Of a stretch of 64,000 nt of DNA, positions 1 to 10,967 are shown piece after piece; the stretch's first letter is position 1, and each line of letters opens with the position of its first letter. This stretch comes from Rusavskia elegans. Taxonomy: Eukaryota > Ascomycota > Lecanoromycetes > Teloschistales > Teloschistaceae. The DNA is taken from NCBI GenBank assembly GCA_011316305.1, contig SAUG01000030.1:773270-837269 (forward strand). Direction: 5' to 3'. The translations under genes and the position numbers were made by a program. Below the pieces are notes generated by a model. It made no database searches and was not told the DNA's origin. It was given only the letters and a program-made list of their open reading frames with translations.

Positions 1-325
1 TGTGGACGATAAGAAAAACTCTACACACGTTGATTTTTCGGAGAACAGTATGGCCACAAAATGACTGTCACTTGATCTTTCGTATCTTCTTTGATAGTGC
101 TTCTGTATGCTAAAGGTCCCCTAAAGGTACCGAATGGAGAAGATTATGTACAGATTCGATCCACCTCAAAAATTTATATTCACATCATTGTGCACTTCTC
201 ATAGTCGCTCCCGTACTGGTCAATGGCCGAGCTTCGCTCATTGTCCTTTTGCTTCTGTTTGACCTCCAGTGGAAAATATGCCTTTAAGAATCTCATCAAT
301 GCTGGGTCAAGGTTCGCTGGCAAGG

Positions 326-1695
326 TCAGCCGGTGTGATGCAACCCCGGGTCTTTAGTCTGCTTACCGCTGTCCGCCTGCATGATGACATCGCCTCTGCA
401 TAACGGGCAATGAGTTTGTCTCGATCGCTGCATTACAACCATACAGCGGATGCAGAAAACATGACCGCACCCAAGCCGGACCGGCTTGTAGCTGATACTG
501 AAGCAGACAGGGCAGATGTAATCGTTCAGTTGTGGGACAATAGCAAGTATCTCATTGGACAGTTGAGAGCACATGACTTTCGCCATGGTCTGCGGTGAAA
601 GAGCTTCGTCGCCTAGTAGTGCAGGAAGTGAGTTTGAAGCGCCGAGCGAAGTCCTTTTATCAAACTCTTTGGTTACAATTAGCTGTTCGATTCCCAACTT
701 AGAACATGCGGCTACTTGCTCTTGAGGATCTTGCCTGCCGCTCGCATGTTGAGCTGTTGAAACTTGAGGATACGCAGTAGGTTGGCATTGACCAGTAGAA
801 AGCGTTGCAAGGCAGCCTTGCTGTCTTTGAGCAGGATTGTATTGCTTTTCTGGAGGTTATCCAATCTGTTGGAGAACACCTGCAGTTGACGCTGAGCTTG
901 TGCCGGAGAGCGACTGAAGCTTTCACTCTCATTCGTGGAGAAGAAGACATTGGATTCAAGGTATAGATTAAAGATCTCTCTCCAGGCATACAGATCCGTT
1001 CGCTGCATACCCTTTACTGGTCTCGCCAGACGTGATACGACCTTGCTGAGATCCCCAATTTCTTGACTGAGCGCTGTCTTCTCCTGACCATGCAAAGCGT
1101 TCAGACCAGACAGGCCGTTTTGAAGGATGTGGAAGAATTCGTCGTTATTTCTAAGCGGCACTTCAACGCGGACAAATTGTGGATCGCCTGGTATTTCCGT
1201 ACTCGGGAGCCGTACTGGGCCTCGGGAGTTTGTGCTGTGATGCCAACTCTGCAGGTCTTCCGGAGACTGTGGCTGCAGTTCCACAGGAGCTGCCCCTCTT
1301 CCGAGTGTGCTGCTGGTAGCAACAAGCCTCTGTAACGTCTCTTTCGTTTTAGGTGACAGCGTTGCATCCACAAGATCTCCATCTTGAACCCTGACCAGGA
1401 ATACCAGCTTAGGCTTAAAGTTGCTGATATCATCTGCATTGATTTTAGCAGCAGATCCCAAGAACTCTGGTATGGCCGACGAACGTGCAGCAACAGGGAC
1501 AGTTTGACTCCCTGTTGGTCCGGCCGAACGTAACAGGTGATCAACCGCTTCGGCATCGAGCCCTAGCTGTGACAGCTCGACTTGGATCTTGCGGATGCAT
1601 TTTTTGAGCTGACGGTATGAGATGGAGCTATGTATCCAATGCTGCGGGTACTGCTCCTGCTGAAGTATGGCTTGATACTCTCGGGCGAATTTCAT
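326..1695 (-). CDS. SPX-RING E3 ubiquitin ligase
   Basis: Two exons (1695..720, 666..326) give a 438-residue protein. The N-terminus starts MKFAREYQAIL, the canonical start of an SPX domain, which binds inositol pyrophosphates and senses phosphate; SPX covers roughly residues 1-330. A C3HC4 RING finger follows near the C-terminus (CPVC..C.H..C..C..CPLC), so the protein is probably an E3 ligase coupling phosphate or inositol-phosphate status to ubiquitination, like the plant NLA and fungal RING-14 family. The first exon runs into a stop unless a 53-nt intron (719..667) is removed. No GT donor restores the frame. A GC donor (GCAAGT) with a CCAAAG acceptor and a CTAAT branch site does, and gives the family-typical join ILKKFDKRT. 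It is divergent from JJJ1. Domain calls are seen; function is inferred from family. Confidence 0.85.
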
Positions 1696-2128
1696 CTCAG
1701 AGTGCGAAGTTGCGACTCGAGGCGCAAGCGCTGCTGCTCATCAAGTGATTAAGGCTGAGGGTATGGAGGTGTGTCTGCGATTGTGGTAGAGTAAAAGGAT
1801 AGGTCGAGCTGTGGCGTTATTATCCATCGTTACGACGTCGCTTTATGTGACAAAGAGACCTCGTGACCTGATCAAGAAGCACAAACAGAGACTTCAATCA
1901 ATATTACATCATAGTCTCACTGTGGGTTGATTGCGAAATGGCTTGGCAAGGCAGTTGGCGCCGAAGTTGAGCCGCGGAGATTTTTGCCAATCTGGGGCTG
2001 GATAGATTTCCCCTTTCCGGTCTCGCTGTTTCTCTGCTGATCCTCCCCGGAAAGTGTCGAGAGCAGGATGGTGCCATTTGAGAAGTTGAATTGCGAGGAC
2101 ATAAATCGACAGGCCTAGTCGGCTGCGG
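1696..2128. promoter_or_regulatory. Shared upstream region of SPX-RING and JJJ1
   Basis: This 433-bp gap separates the start codons of two divergent genes, so it must hold both promoters. I see no clear TATA box or repeated motif in it. The open frames here are short and overlap on both strands. Confidence 0.4.
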
Positions 2129-3898
2129 ATGGGTGCGAATCAATCGACGGGCAGCGGTGGTGGAGGGGATACACAACAGGTCAAACGATGCTACTATGAG
2201 CTTCTAGATGTGGAGAGGCAGGCGACTGACGATGAGTACGGGATTATATCAACATGTGTGGTCATCGTGGGCTAAAATGCGGGTAGAATAAAAAAGGCTT
2301 ATCGAAAGAAAGCTCTCGAGCTCCACCCGGACCGGAACTATGGGAATGTTGAAGAGACTACCAAACTGTTCGCTGAAGTACAGTCTGCCTATGCCGTTCT
2401 GTCGGATCCCCAAGAGAGAGCTTGGTACGATTCACACCGTAATGTCATCCTGCGAGGCGACGATGCTGTCCCAGGGCAACATTATGAGCATGATGTCCGG
2501 ATCACCACGACTGACGATATCATGAAGATGCTGCCGAAGATTAATGCATGCCGGGACTTCTCCGATTCCTCCTCGAGCTTCTACGGCACCCTGCGCGACA
2601 TCTTCGATACTCTCGCTAAGGAGGAGGAGCTGGCTTGCGAATGGCAAGACATCAATCCACTCACCTATCCAGGCTTCGGCAATGCCAACGATGAATATCG
2701 TTCCGGCGTTCGTTCTTTCTACGCCGCTTGGAGCAATTTTGCAACGAAGAAGGATTTTGCGTGGGTGGACATTTACCGCTATTCTGATGCCCCTGACCGG
2801 CGTGTGCGGCGTCTGATGGAGAAAGAAAACAAGCGTCTTAGAGAAGACGCTGCTCGTGAATTTAATGACGCTGTGAGATCTCTTGTGGCTTTTGTCAAGA
2901 AGCGTGATCCGCGGTTTAAGCCGAACGCTCAAAGCGAAGTTGATCGACAAAGGGTTCTGCGAGACGCCGCAGCTGCCCAGGCGGCCCGGTCAAGAGCTGC
3001 GAACCAAGCGAAGATCGTAGAGACTACAGACCTGCCACATTGGACGCGTTCTACGGAACCCGAAGCAAGCGATGAGAGCGATGCTCCAGTGGAAGAACCC
3101 AAGCAAGTGTACGAATGTGTCGTCTGTGACAAAGTGTTTAAGAGCGAGAAGCAATTCGAAGCCCACGAGAGAAGTAAAAAGCACGTCAAGGCTGCTCAGC
3201 AAGTCCGCAGAGAAATGCAATTGGAAGACGAGAGCCTGCATCTGGAAAAGGAGCAAGGTTGGGAAGAGAGGCCGACTTTCAGCCCTGCCATACCTCCACC
3301 GGAATCACGAAAAGACGGAGACACTCAAAATCTAGAAGGGGAGGTAGAGGCTCTTTCTGTTCAGGATGACATCCGCTCGCATACGACGAATGACGAGAGT
3401 CGCAACGAGCAGAAGAAGTCAAGCTTGAATGGGTATAGCAGTGCGGCAGCCGAGGTGGCTTCGGCCTCATCCTCTGATGACGAATACGCCGACCGGGATG
3501 CTATCGAGCAGCGTATTCTCCGTCAGTATGCGGATGGTAAAGATGGCCTCGAGCATGCTACAATCGAAGACGGCGTAGTAGGCTCGACACAAGGAACCGC
3601 AACACCAAGCTCTGACATTACAGATGACCTATTACCCCAACCTAAAGTGGGCAAAGCGAAAGCGAAACGTGCGAAGAAAGCGGCTCAAAAGCCGACCGGG
3701 AGCGCAAGTGCAGACGCTGGAGTAAATCCAACTCCCTCTTCATGGTGGAATGATATCTAATGTAGTATTCAGTTCAAGTGTGCCGCGTGCCAGGCAGGGT
3801 TTCCGTCGAAGACGAGGCTCTTCAATCACATCAAAGATCTTGGCCATGCACAGCCAGTCACCAAAGGATCAACTGGGGCCAAAGCTCGTAAGAAATGA
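2129..3898 (+). CDS. JJJ1: DnaJ/C2H2 zinc-finger protein Jjj1 (60S ribosome biogenesis)
   Basis: Three exons (2129..2235, 2287..3721, 3773..3898) encode 555 residues, close to yeast Jjj1. The protein begins MGANQS and has an N-terminal J domain with the HPD motif (LHPDRN) that stimulates Hsp70. A first C2H2 finger ([20 protein letters not shown]) lies near residue 310-335, followed by acidic and lysine-rich low-complexity sequence. A second C2H2 finger ([19 protein letters not shown]) lies at the C-terminus. The long exon alone would stop at 3760; a 51-nt intron with GTAAAT donor, CTAAT branch and TTCAG acceptor adds the second finger in frame. In yeast Jjj1 works with Rei1 and Ssa Hsp70 in the cytosol to release Arx1 from pre-60S particles. 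The role here is inferred from the close domain match. Confidence 0.93.
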
Positions 3899-4370
3899 AG
3901 ATTTGATACAACATGATAGACATAGCGATGGCGCTGCATTGTATAGGCATCGTGAATCCACAATACGAGTGCAACTAGATCCGATGGCAGATACTTCGAG
4001 GTGCGAATAAAGGCGCTTGGTGCGTTGCACGCAGTTGACGAGTCACCAGGAGTCTACCATATCCTTGATCCATATAGATCTGGCTGGCGAGGGGTACGGA
4101 GTCCGTAGTGTTCCTTTCATGTACGTGTATCAGTCGAGGTATGGCATGCCATCACGCCAGCCGCCGATGGCATACATCCTCTGATAGCCATACGTGTAAT
4201 CCTGGCAATGATGGAACAACCCGGCATGATCTGATGAACGAGTATTGCTCACAAACTTGACCAGGACGTACACAAAGACAGCCACAGATGACGATTCGAC
4301 AAGCACTTTCACTACATTCCAACCACCGACCAATGACTCCTCAACGACGACACATCAGAAATAGCATTGA
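3899..4370. other. Intergenic, no gene seen
   Basis: This is the 3' flank of JJJ1 and the distal promoter of the microprotein gene. A CCAAT-type pentamer occurs near 4330. No convincing coding frame was found. Confidence 0.4.
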
Positions 4371-4380
4371 TATATAAATA
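4371..4380 (+). promoter_or_regulatory. TATA box of the Cys-rich microprotein gene
   Basis: The sequence TATATAAATA is followed by about 190 nt of C- and A-rich, G-poor leader running to the ATG at 4573. This is the arrangement typical of expressed filamentous-fungal promoters, and it supports the otherwise very short reading frame downstream. Confidence 0.5.
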
Positions 4381-4572
4381 CCTCAACTCTATGTTCCACA
4401 ACATCCACCCCCTCCTCATCCTCTCCACAACATCCAGACCACCACCATACCCACTACTCGAATGAAAACAACACCCAGCAAACAACACACCACACCACAA
4501 ATCCACAACTCCTTTCCCCGCAGCGACAGATCGATCTACACCAAACCAGCGCCCTGAAAGCCAGCAGCAGCA

Positions 4573-4680
4573 ATGGGTTGGATCTGCTGCCACTGCGAGC
4601 ACAAGAATCCGCCCCGTTACAACGAAACCTGCAAAAGCTGCCGCAAACATTCCGCCTGCAAGCATTGTGGCATTTGGTGA
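4573..4680 (+). CDS. 35-residue Cys/His-rich microprotein
   Basis: An open frame of 36 codons including stop encodes a peptide starting MGWICCHCEHKNPP and ending CKHCGIW. It contains seven cysteines in CxxC-like pairs plus three histidines, arranged like one or two tiny zinc ribbons. It is all in one exon, with a TATA box and a long CA-rich leader upstream and no in-frame ATG before it. I do not recognise a named family, although short fungal proteins with the W-x-C-C-x-C pattern exist. Metal binding is inferred from the Cys/His spacing only. A longer protein made by splicing just before the stop is possible but no strong donor is visible. Confidence 0.5.
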   Translation: MGWICCHCEHKNPPRYNETCKSCRKHSACKHCGIW

Positions 4681-5397
4681 TGGGGGTGCAAGTGGTGTAT
4701 TGGAAGGTTGGGGAAAGAAGGGGAGATACTTTGATGATGATGGTGTGGAGAGGAGGAGAGGGTAGTGCGGAAATAGAGTGGTGAATTTGGTCGATGTTGT
4801 TCGGTGAGGTATTTGGTTTATGCCGTGACCATAGCACAGCAGTCGATTTGACCTGTCAGTCGAGGTGTCGATGGCCGCCCTGCTCACTGACTCGAGGTAT
4901 CAAACGCTTTTGAAAAAGAAATAGTGCAAGGTCTTGTGATATCGAAACCATGCTGTGTGCTTCGAAATACTGTGCGCTTCGTCCAGCTTCTCTTGGTAAC
5001 TGGTTGGTTGAATCAACCGACAGTAAACGGAAACGTTGTCCATGTGCATAAAACGGGTTCTCGCACTCCATCGCCAGCCTCTTGGTCCCGTTGCTAGGAC
5101 TCTTCATCAAACTTGCTTTCTTAATCGTTCTCGTGGTTGTTATAGTAATCTATCTCGCTATATTCGGATTTCATCAAGTATTTTCCCCGTCTTTGAGGTA
5201 GACAAAAATGGAATAGATCTGATGACAAAAGCTAGATGTGGTCGTCAAGAAAGCCTGCGCCGTTGTTACAGTATACTCTCTATCGCTACTCTAGAGAAAC
5301 CCCTCTCGTTCGACTATGTACTTTGTACCCAGCCACTTGGCCATACTTCTCTGATCATGTCCGTTGTTTCATACTTCATTCAACACTCATGCTCACA
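4681..5397. other. Intergenic, no gene seen
   Basis: There are several short overlapping frames on both strands and none has recognisable protein character. Confidence 0.35.
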
Positions 5398-5553
5398 ATG
5401 CCCCGGCCTCCCACCGCCTGAAAGAGAACAAGAGCGGAGTTCGACGCAGAGTATGATGAGCTTGGAAAGGAGGACGCTCTGGCGCGATTGGTGAGATGTC
5501 GTGAGCTGGAGCGGAAGATTGATGAGGAGAGAAAAAGCGCATTGGCTGAGGTG
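5398..5553 (+). other. Possible short coiled-coil ORF with internal stop
   Basis: One frame reads MPRPPTA, a TGA stop, then about 45 residues strongly biased to E, R, K and L (for example EFDAEYDELGKEDALARL) ending in a stop. The charged heptad-like composition looks coding, but the in-frame TGA and lack of a clear splice pair mean it may be a relic or chance. No family is recognised. Confidence 0.2.
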
Positions 5554-5655
5554 TGAAGAAAACTTACGCGCATGGAGAGGGGTTGCGATTTCTGAAAGGT
5601 GTACGGGATGGTTTTGGAGGTTACTTACATCCTCTGAATACCATCGATCTCTACT

Positions 5656-6640
5656 CTATTCACTATTGACCCCTACAGAGACCACCATGACAGCCACGTA
5701 CGCCGCCGTAGTTGCAAGCAGCGTCTCGGTTTGAGCGGTGGATTTCCAGACCAAGCCTAAAGGGAAGAGCAGAACGGCTACACTCGATGTGACCAATGTC
5801 TTTACCTGCGAGGAATTGATCGCCATGATAAGCATTGGCACGATGACTGATAGGCCACCGAAAAGGGCTGCGATGAGTCGTTTTCGCATCCTGAGCCTTC
5901 GAGCGATACGTTCGCCTCTTTGCGATGTGTGGAATTCGCGCTCTCCTGATCCTTGGTATCAGTGCATTTTTTTGGGAAATTTGTAGCCGTTCTCTGTGGC
6001 GGTGGTGAGGAGGAACTCTCAAGATCATGTGCGCCTTCCCTCGGCTGAGAAGCCAAATCAAGGTTACCAGTATCTTCCCTTGGCTGAGAAGCCAAGTCAA
6101 GATCACTTGCAGATGTTTCTGACAAGAAAGGGAAGTTTCTTGTCATTATTGCATCTAAAACCGACTTCTCCACTGCCATCAAGTCTTTGGTGATAGCATT
6201 ATGGTTGCGTTTGAATGTCGCTGGATCGGTTGATGACCATCAGCTTGTGTGAGGCATTTCTGGGCCTTTTCCTTTTACAGTGGAAAGGGGTGTTACTGTA
6301 GCGGATCAGCAGGGAGCTTACACGCTCCATTTGCGTATCGTCGGTCGTCTTGCTCTCGAGCATCGAGCTCATCTCCTGTTGCAGTCGGACACAGAAATTG
6401 CAATACAACATCCTGGGCAATACCCGCAACGCTAATGCAAATCCTTCACCAGACACTGTACCCTTGGGCAGCGATGGTCTACCATCGCCATCAAGGCCAT
6501 ATAAAGGTATAGTGTCTGTTAATAGCCCAGCTGGGCCGTCGGGCACGATTCCAATACGCGGGAGGCTTTCATCTGATGTAAATGTGGTAAGTTTGATTAA
6601 GGGACGGAGACGGAGGTTGAAAACATTTTGCGGGAAGTAC
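5656..6640 (-). CDS. DUF6594-type membrane protein (exons partly unresolved)
   Basis: The C-terminal exon reads RLIAALFGGLSVIVPMLI, then a KTLVTSSVAVLL segment, then LLATTAAYVAVMVV to the stop at 5656. These are the three closely spaced membrane segments that typify fungal DUF6594 proteins. The N-terminal half (around 6310-6430) contains YCNFCVRLQQEM, which also fits the family. Between them lie a probable intron beginning near 6322 (GTAAGC donor) and another ending near 5955, with a stretch carrying two copies of the nonamer LDLASQPRE. I could not fix all splice sites or the start codon; the upstream frame has no ATG, so a 5' exon is probably missing from this description. The function of DUF6594 proteins is unknown; a membrane location is inferred. 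Confidence 0.6.
6036..6113. repeat. 39-bp tandem duplication in the DUF6594 gene
   Basis: Two near-identical 39-bp units lie in direct tandem (TTCCCTCGGCTGAGAAGCC and TTCCCTTGGCTGAGAAGCC open them). On the minus strand they encode a 13-residue repeat, LASQPRE followed by a variable part. The period is a multiple of three, so the frame is kept. Confidence 0.7.
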
Positions 6641-7353
6641 GCCCACGATTCAGTGTTTCAAGCTCTTGACCTGTGAGCTGTCGTCCTGTGAAAGGACATT
6701 GTAGGTCTTTCATCGAGAAGAAACTTGTCGTATGGCGGCGGTTCTGAACGCCACCAAGCCTTCTCCTTCCCCAATCACCCTGCCGTAAGGTAGATTAATA
6801 ATTAACACCGGCTAGTAAGCCAAACGAATCGGAAGATCAGCTTTGATAAAACGGAGTACTTTATTGGTTCCTCTGTCAAAGGTACGGCATTGGATCTACT
6901 ACGAAGCCTACCAAAGTTGTTTTTATCCTGGAGTACGGCGGGGTGTTTAAGGGAGGAAGATAATGGATGGCGCTCAAAACCGCCGTCATACGTTTCTCGG
7001 TCGACTGTATTTATCTCGGGGGCGCGCTTGGATATCAGATCCCGCAATTAGCCTCACTAGAGGTCGCTTGTCTCCATCCATGTTTAGACGCCCGGCGCTA
7101 AAAGTGCCCCGAATTATTTCCACTGTGCTGCCACCACTACTGCCAAGTCGTGTCGAGATAATAGAGTCGCGGACTTTCAGGTACCCACACTTCCAACCTA
7201 CTGACCATGCATTCTTAAATTGTATGCACGTGGCCGAATGAAGCATCTCATGCACACTTATTAATCCACGCAAAGGGTGCCAAGCCCCAATCAATATGGG
7301 ACAACCAACCGAAATTTCTATTTCACAACAAATCTCTCCCTCTCACAATTCAA
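6641..7353. other. Intergenic, no gene seen
   Basis: Only short overlapping frames are present. A missing 5' exon of the DUF6594 gene could lie at the left edge. Confidence 0.35.
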
Positions 7354-8166
7354 TTAAAAGATAATATTCAAAATCGCCGTCCCAATAATACTCGGGCCCC
7401 AAGCAATCTTCTTGTACCACTTATCCTGCTTCAATGTCTCAGCCTCCCACCTTCCATACTCCGCTTCCATCGCCATTCGCTCCCGCGCCGTCCACACCGG
7501 TTCGTGGCTCTCAGCATCTCTTTTCAGAGCCCCTTTCACGATCTTTACACGCTTGTATACCTCCGAAGCTCTTTTTATCTGCTGGGGCTCTTCGCGGTAG
7601 ATCGTTTCCCACCACGCGGCTTTCGCTCCCCAGTTCCTGTATGCTTGTTCTAGCTTCGACAGCCTGGCTTTGTTCTTTGCTCGCGCTTCGGGTGTGAGTT
7701 GTATGTTGGGATTGCGAAGGGTTGCTTGGATCCAGGATATTTCTTTGCTGATGGATGAGATGGCTGTTGGGGCTGATTGGGCATCGGTGGGAAGTATGGT
7801 CTCGTTCTGTTCAATTCTGGAAACCTGGGCGGTGTTGGAGTTGGCATCGCTGCGAGAATCTTTGCTGACTTCAGCGGCGGGCGCAGGGGTTCTCTCTAGC
7901 CGCCGGTAGCTGGTCGTTGAGGCGAAGCCACGAGCTGACTGGAAAGCTTTGATGCTTGCGGTGAACTGTAGGTCTGGACTTGGACGGCTACGTGCGTAGA
8001 AGAAGCTGTAGGACTCGAAAAACAAGGGCCTTGGGAAGGATGCGGGCTCCCTGGATCCTCTGGTCGTGCTTAACCCCAAAGTCTTGGTTACGGCAGCTCG
8101 TACGGGTCCTTGCTGGATCGGGGGAGTGATTCGCAATAGTTTCGCCGCCATTGTGCCCGAGGCCAT
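7354..8166 (-). CDS. Uncharacterised, probably mitochondrial protein
   Basis: A single-exon frame of 270 residues from the ATG at 8166. The frame stays open upstream, but without an ATG. The N-terminal third is rich in R, S, T and A and poor in acids (MASGTMAAKLLRITPPIQQG, then KAFQSARGFASTTSYRRLER), which fits a mitochondrial presequence. The middle is low complexity. The C-terminal 130 residues are charged and predicted helical (NKARLSKLEQAYRNWGAKAAW, EVYKRVKIVKGALKRD). The protein ends with a short hydrophobic segment, IAWGPSIIGTAILNIIF, that could be a membrane anchor. I do not recognise the family. The length, codon use and clear C-terminal domain make it a likely real gene. Confidence 0.7.
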   Translation of the reverse strand: MASGTMAAKLLRITPPIQQGPVRAAVTKTLGLSTTRGSREPASFPRPLFFESYSFFYARSRPSPDLQFTASIKAFQSARGFASTTSYRRLERTPAPAAEVSKDSRSDANSNTAQVSRIEQNETILPTDAQSAPTAISSISKEISWIQATLRNPNIQLTPEARAKNKARLSKLEQAYRNWGAKAAWWETIYREEPQQIKRASEVYKRVKIVKGALKRDAESHEPVWTARERMAMEAEYGRWEAETLKQDKWYKKIAWGPSIIGTAILNIIF

Positions 8167-8798
8167 TTGGGCAGACTTCGTGAATCGGATCGCTGATGGC
8201 TGGCAAGAAAGAAAGGTGCTGCATTCCAGGGGCCACCTCGAGGCAATTCTGTGTAACACCGGTTATGCAGCATGACGAGAATGAATATGCGCGACGCCCG
8301 TTTTGAAGACTCCACAGGCCCAGTATCGACGCGAAACTTAGGTTTGTACCTTCGAAGTCGATCGTCCTACAATACCAGGCCGGCGAGGTGGCAGAAAGCG
8401 CTCCTGATAAAAAAAGAGAACCAACGTAAATGCGTGCTGTATGATTGAAGTTCCATGTTGTGGTGCATTATTGTATAACTTTGATTTTCATTCCTCTTCT
8501 CTCATGGTGACTGCTTCATGATTTGATCGACCGGAGATCTCTTACAGAATACCATCCAAGGTTCTGTCCACTCGAAGGGAGTGGATTCTTGCCAGCTATT
8601 GCAGTTTCTCAGTTCCTCACCAGCGTTCTTTTTTAACATCGGGTACTAGGATCGAAAACAAAGTGGCATCTGTCAAGAATTGTTGAGAGACTAAGATATT
8701 TCAGCAAGATGTGCCATCAGAGACAACTCCAAAACCTTACCCACAAACCCAGGAAACCATGAGGTTATTCGCATTGCACAGTAGCCTCCGCGTATAAC
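8167..8798. other. Intergenic, no gene seen
   Basis: This is upstream sequence of the preceding gene and 3' flank of the MFS gene. No coding frame, RNA gene or repeat was recognised. Confidence 0.4.
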
Positions 8799-10580
8799 TC
8801 ACAACGTCTTCAGACCTCTCTTCTCCCACATCCTCAGCCTCTTCCCAAACAGCTGCAGCACAACCACAACCGGCACGACGGCCGCACACACCGCCGCCTG
8901 CGTCCCAAAACAAGCTTCCGCTCCAACCTTATCCACCCACCGCACCTGCAGGTAAGCAACTATGAACCCCCCCGCCGTCCTTGAGAAGTTGATCCATGCG
9001 CCCACTTCCCCGCTCTCGCGGGGGTATGCATCAAGCAGGTAGGCACTGATCCCGACGCTCACGACCATGGTGCCGAACACATACAAGCCCCACCCCACCG
9101 CCGTGACCATGTAATGCCATTTGCGCTCGAGCGCAAAACCTAGGACCATGAGGCCCGTGAGCAGGAATGGGAGCGCGATGTAGATGACCGAGAGACGGGC
9201 TTCGGGCTCGAGCCGGCCGCGGTGGCTACGGACGTAGAGACGGGCAAGGATGTCGTGGAGATAGTGGCCGATGGCTTCGGCGAGGATGGTTGCGACGATG
9301 GGGGCGAAGAAGAAGAAGCCTGTTGGAGTGTAAGTATGCATACTTGTAACCGATAAGAAGGGCTTGTGTCTGACCTATCTGCTTGGGCCCAAAGCCATAA
9401 GACGATGTCAGGAATAGTGCAAGCGTAGCGTTGATGCCTACGACCCATGCAAAAGTAAACATGTAGTAGAAGTTCGCAAGTAGCACCACTGGTCTTGAGA
9501 TCGTCCTTACTGCACGCATCATTGCTTCACCGAAGCTGTTGCGAAGATGTCGAGAACGCCATTGCTCGACCCCGATCAGGCTGAGAAGGTGCGATTGGTG
9601 TGGCGGTTGTTTTTCGGCCGGGAGGCGTCGATCGTAGTATGTTTCCTCCCCCCAGATGATGACGGCTATGAGGCAAAGGCCGGTTTCGATGGTGTAGATC
9701 CAGAATGGCCAGCGCCAGGAAAGCTGCGTGAGCATGAACGATGCGAAGAGAGGGCCCAGGTAGGGAGAAAGAATGACAAACGCTTGCCAGATGTTGATTT
9801 TGCGCCTAATGGATGTGAGTAGAGGATCCAAAATTACTGTGGGAGTAAGTACAAGCTTACGCATGTTCATGAAGGAAAAACATGTCTTTGATGAACATGA
9901 GACCGCTCTGGATTGGTTGGGTCAGTGTCTGTTGTGCAGATCTCGCGGGTTACTAAGTCGGACACCCACTCCTTGTGCTGCTCCAGCAAAGAAGCCGTTA
10001 AGCACACGTGGGACGAAGAACCCGTTGAACCCATGAGATCCTGCCTGCCCTGCAGCGGTTGCCGTTGCTATGACCATGAACCAGAAGAGGACGGGCAGTC
10101 GGCCGAAGTAGGCAGAGAGCATGACGGCAACGACACCGCCGGCGCCGACCATGAACTGGTTGCCTGACTGGGAATGATTGACTTCATCGGGCGTGATACC
10201 ATACTCCCTAGCGGGTCGTCAGTCATGGATGATGGTCGTCGAAGAACCGCTTACGCTGCTTGTGGGATCAAAGTTATTGCCCCAGTCACACTGCCATAGT
10301 CAGGGAGAAACGTGCAGGCGATGACGACTCCGAGCACGATGTGTTTTTTGGCATGACTCCAATTCAGGGGATCGTCTGAAGCATCACTTGGTTGCGGAAT
10401 GAGGACCGTTTGATCATCCCGCGCAGTCTTGGTGGAGAGATTGGGGCCGATCTGGTTCACATCGAGTATGTAACCTTCGCTATCGTCATAGCGAAGCTCG
10501 GGGTCGAGGGTTTGGCCTTCTGTCTCCGCATACGCTGTTGCCGACTGAGGCTCCTTGACCACGTGGAGGTCGGTATCCAT
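8799..10580 (-). CDS. MFS (DHA1-like) transporter
   Basis: Five exons (10580..10255, 10207..9964, 9907..9861, 9805..9375, 9319..8799) join in frame to 522 residues; the four introns are 47, 56, 55 and 55 nt. The protein has a hydrophilic N-terminal tail ending DDPLNWSHAKK, a signature of fungal MFS drug or metabolite exporters, then about twelve membrane helices. The conserved loop GVGLMFIKDM-like region after helix 4 here reads SGLMFIKDMFF, and a RKINIWQAF segment follows. The C-terminal half has an AWVVGINATLALFL helix and a GFGPKQIG motif. The substrate cannot be told from sequence. It lies 387 bp downstream of, and on the same strand as, an O-methyltransferase, so export of a small methylated metabolite is possible but unproven. 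The donor at 9963 (GTCCGA) is weak. Confidence 0.87.
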
Positions 10581-10967
10581 GATGCATATGCAGAGTGCAT
10601 TCAGTCCAAGTCATGAGATCGGAGCACAATTATAAGATGGGAACTGTGTAACAGAAACACCCGTGGTGGTGTGATGACGGTCTTCGGAAGTATTCGGTGT
10701 TCGCGATCTCATGGTTTTGTATAAGATAGGTTACCAAGCCAAATCAACGGCGGGTGTTGAGGATAGAATGGAGGATACCTGCTCGCCCCACTAATTGTGT
10801 GACCATCTGGTGCAGGGAGCAGTGCAGATCTGTCATGCGTGTTCACAAATTTTCAATAGAGCGAATTAGGTGCCAGGAGTAATTGCTGCGCCAGCCCACA
10901 GGTTTGGTCTCGATCAACCACAAAGGTGTTCGTTATGGGGAGCAGAACAATACGTTGGACCCAATGT
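10581..10967. promoter_or_regulatory. MFS promoter and OMT 3' flank
   Basis: This 387-bp gap separates two genes in tandem on the minus strand. It contains no obvious coding frame. I see no palindromic factor site that I could name. Confidence 0.35.

Noticed and set aside
4312..4887. Minus-strand frame of 191 codons over the microprotein locus
   Set aside because: It reads antisense through the CA-rich leader and gives biased S/T/P text; the plus-strand gene with a TATA box explains the region better.
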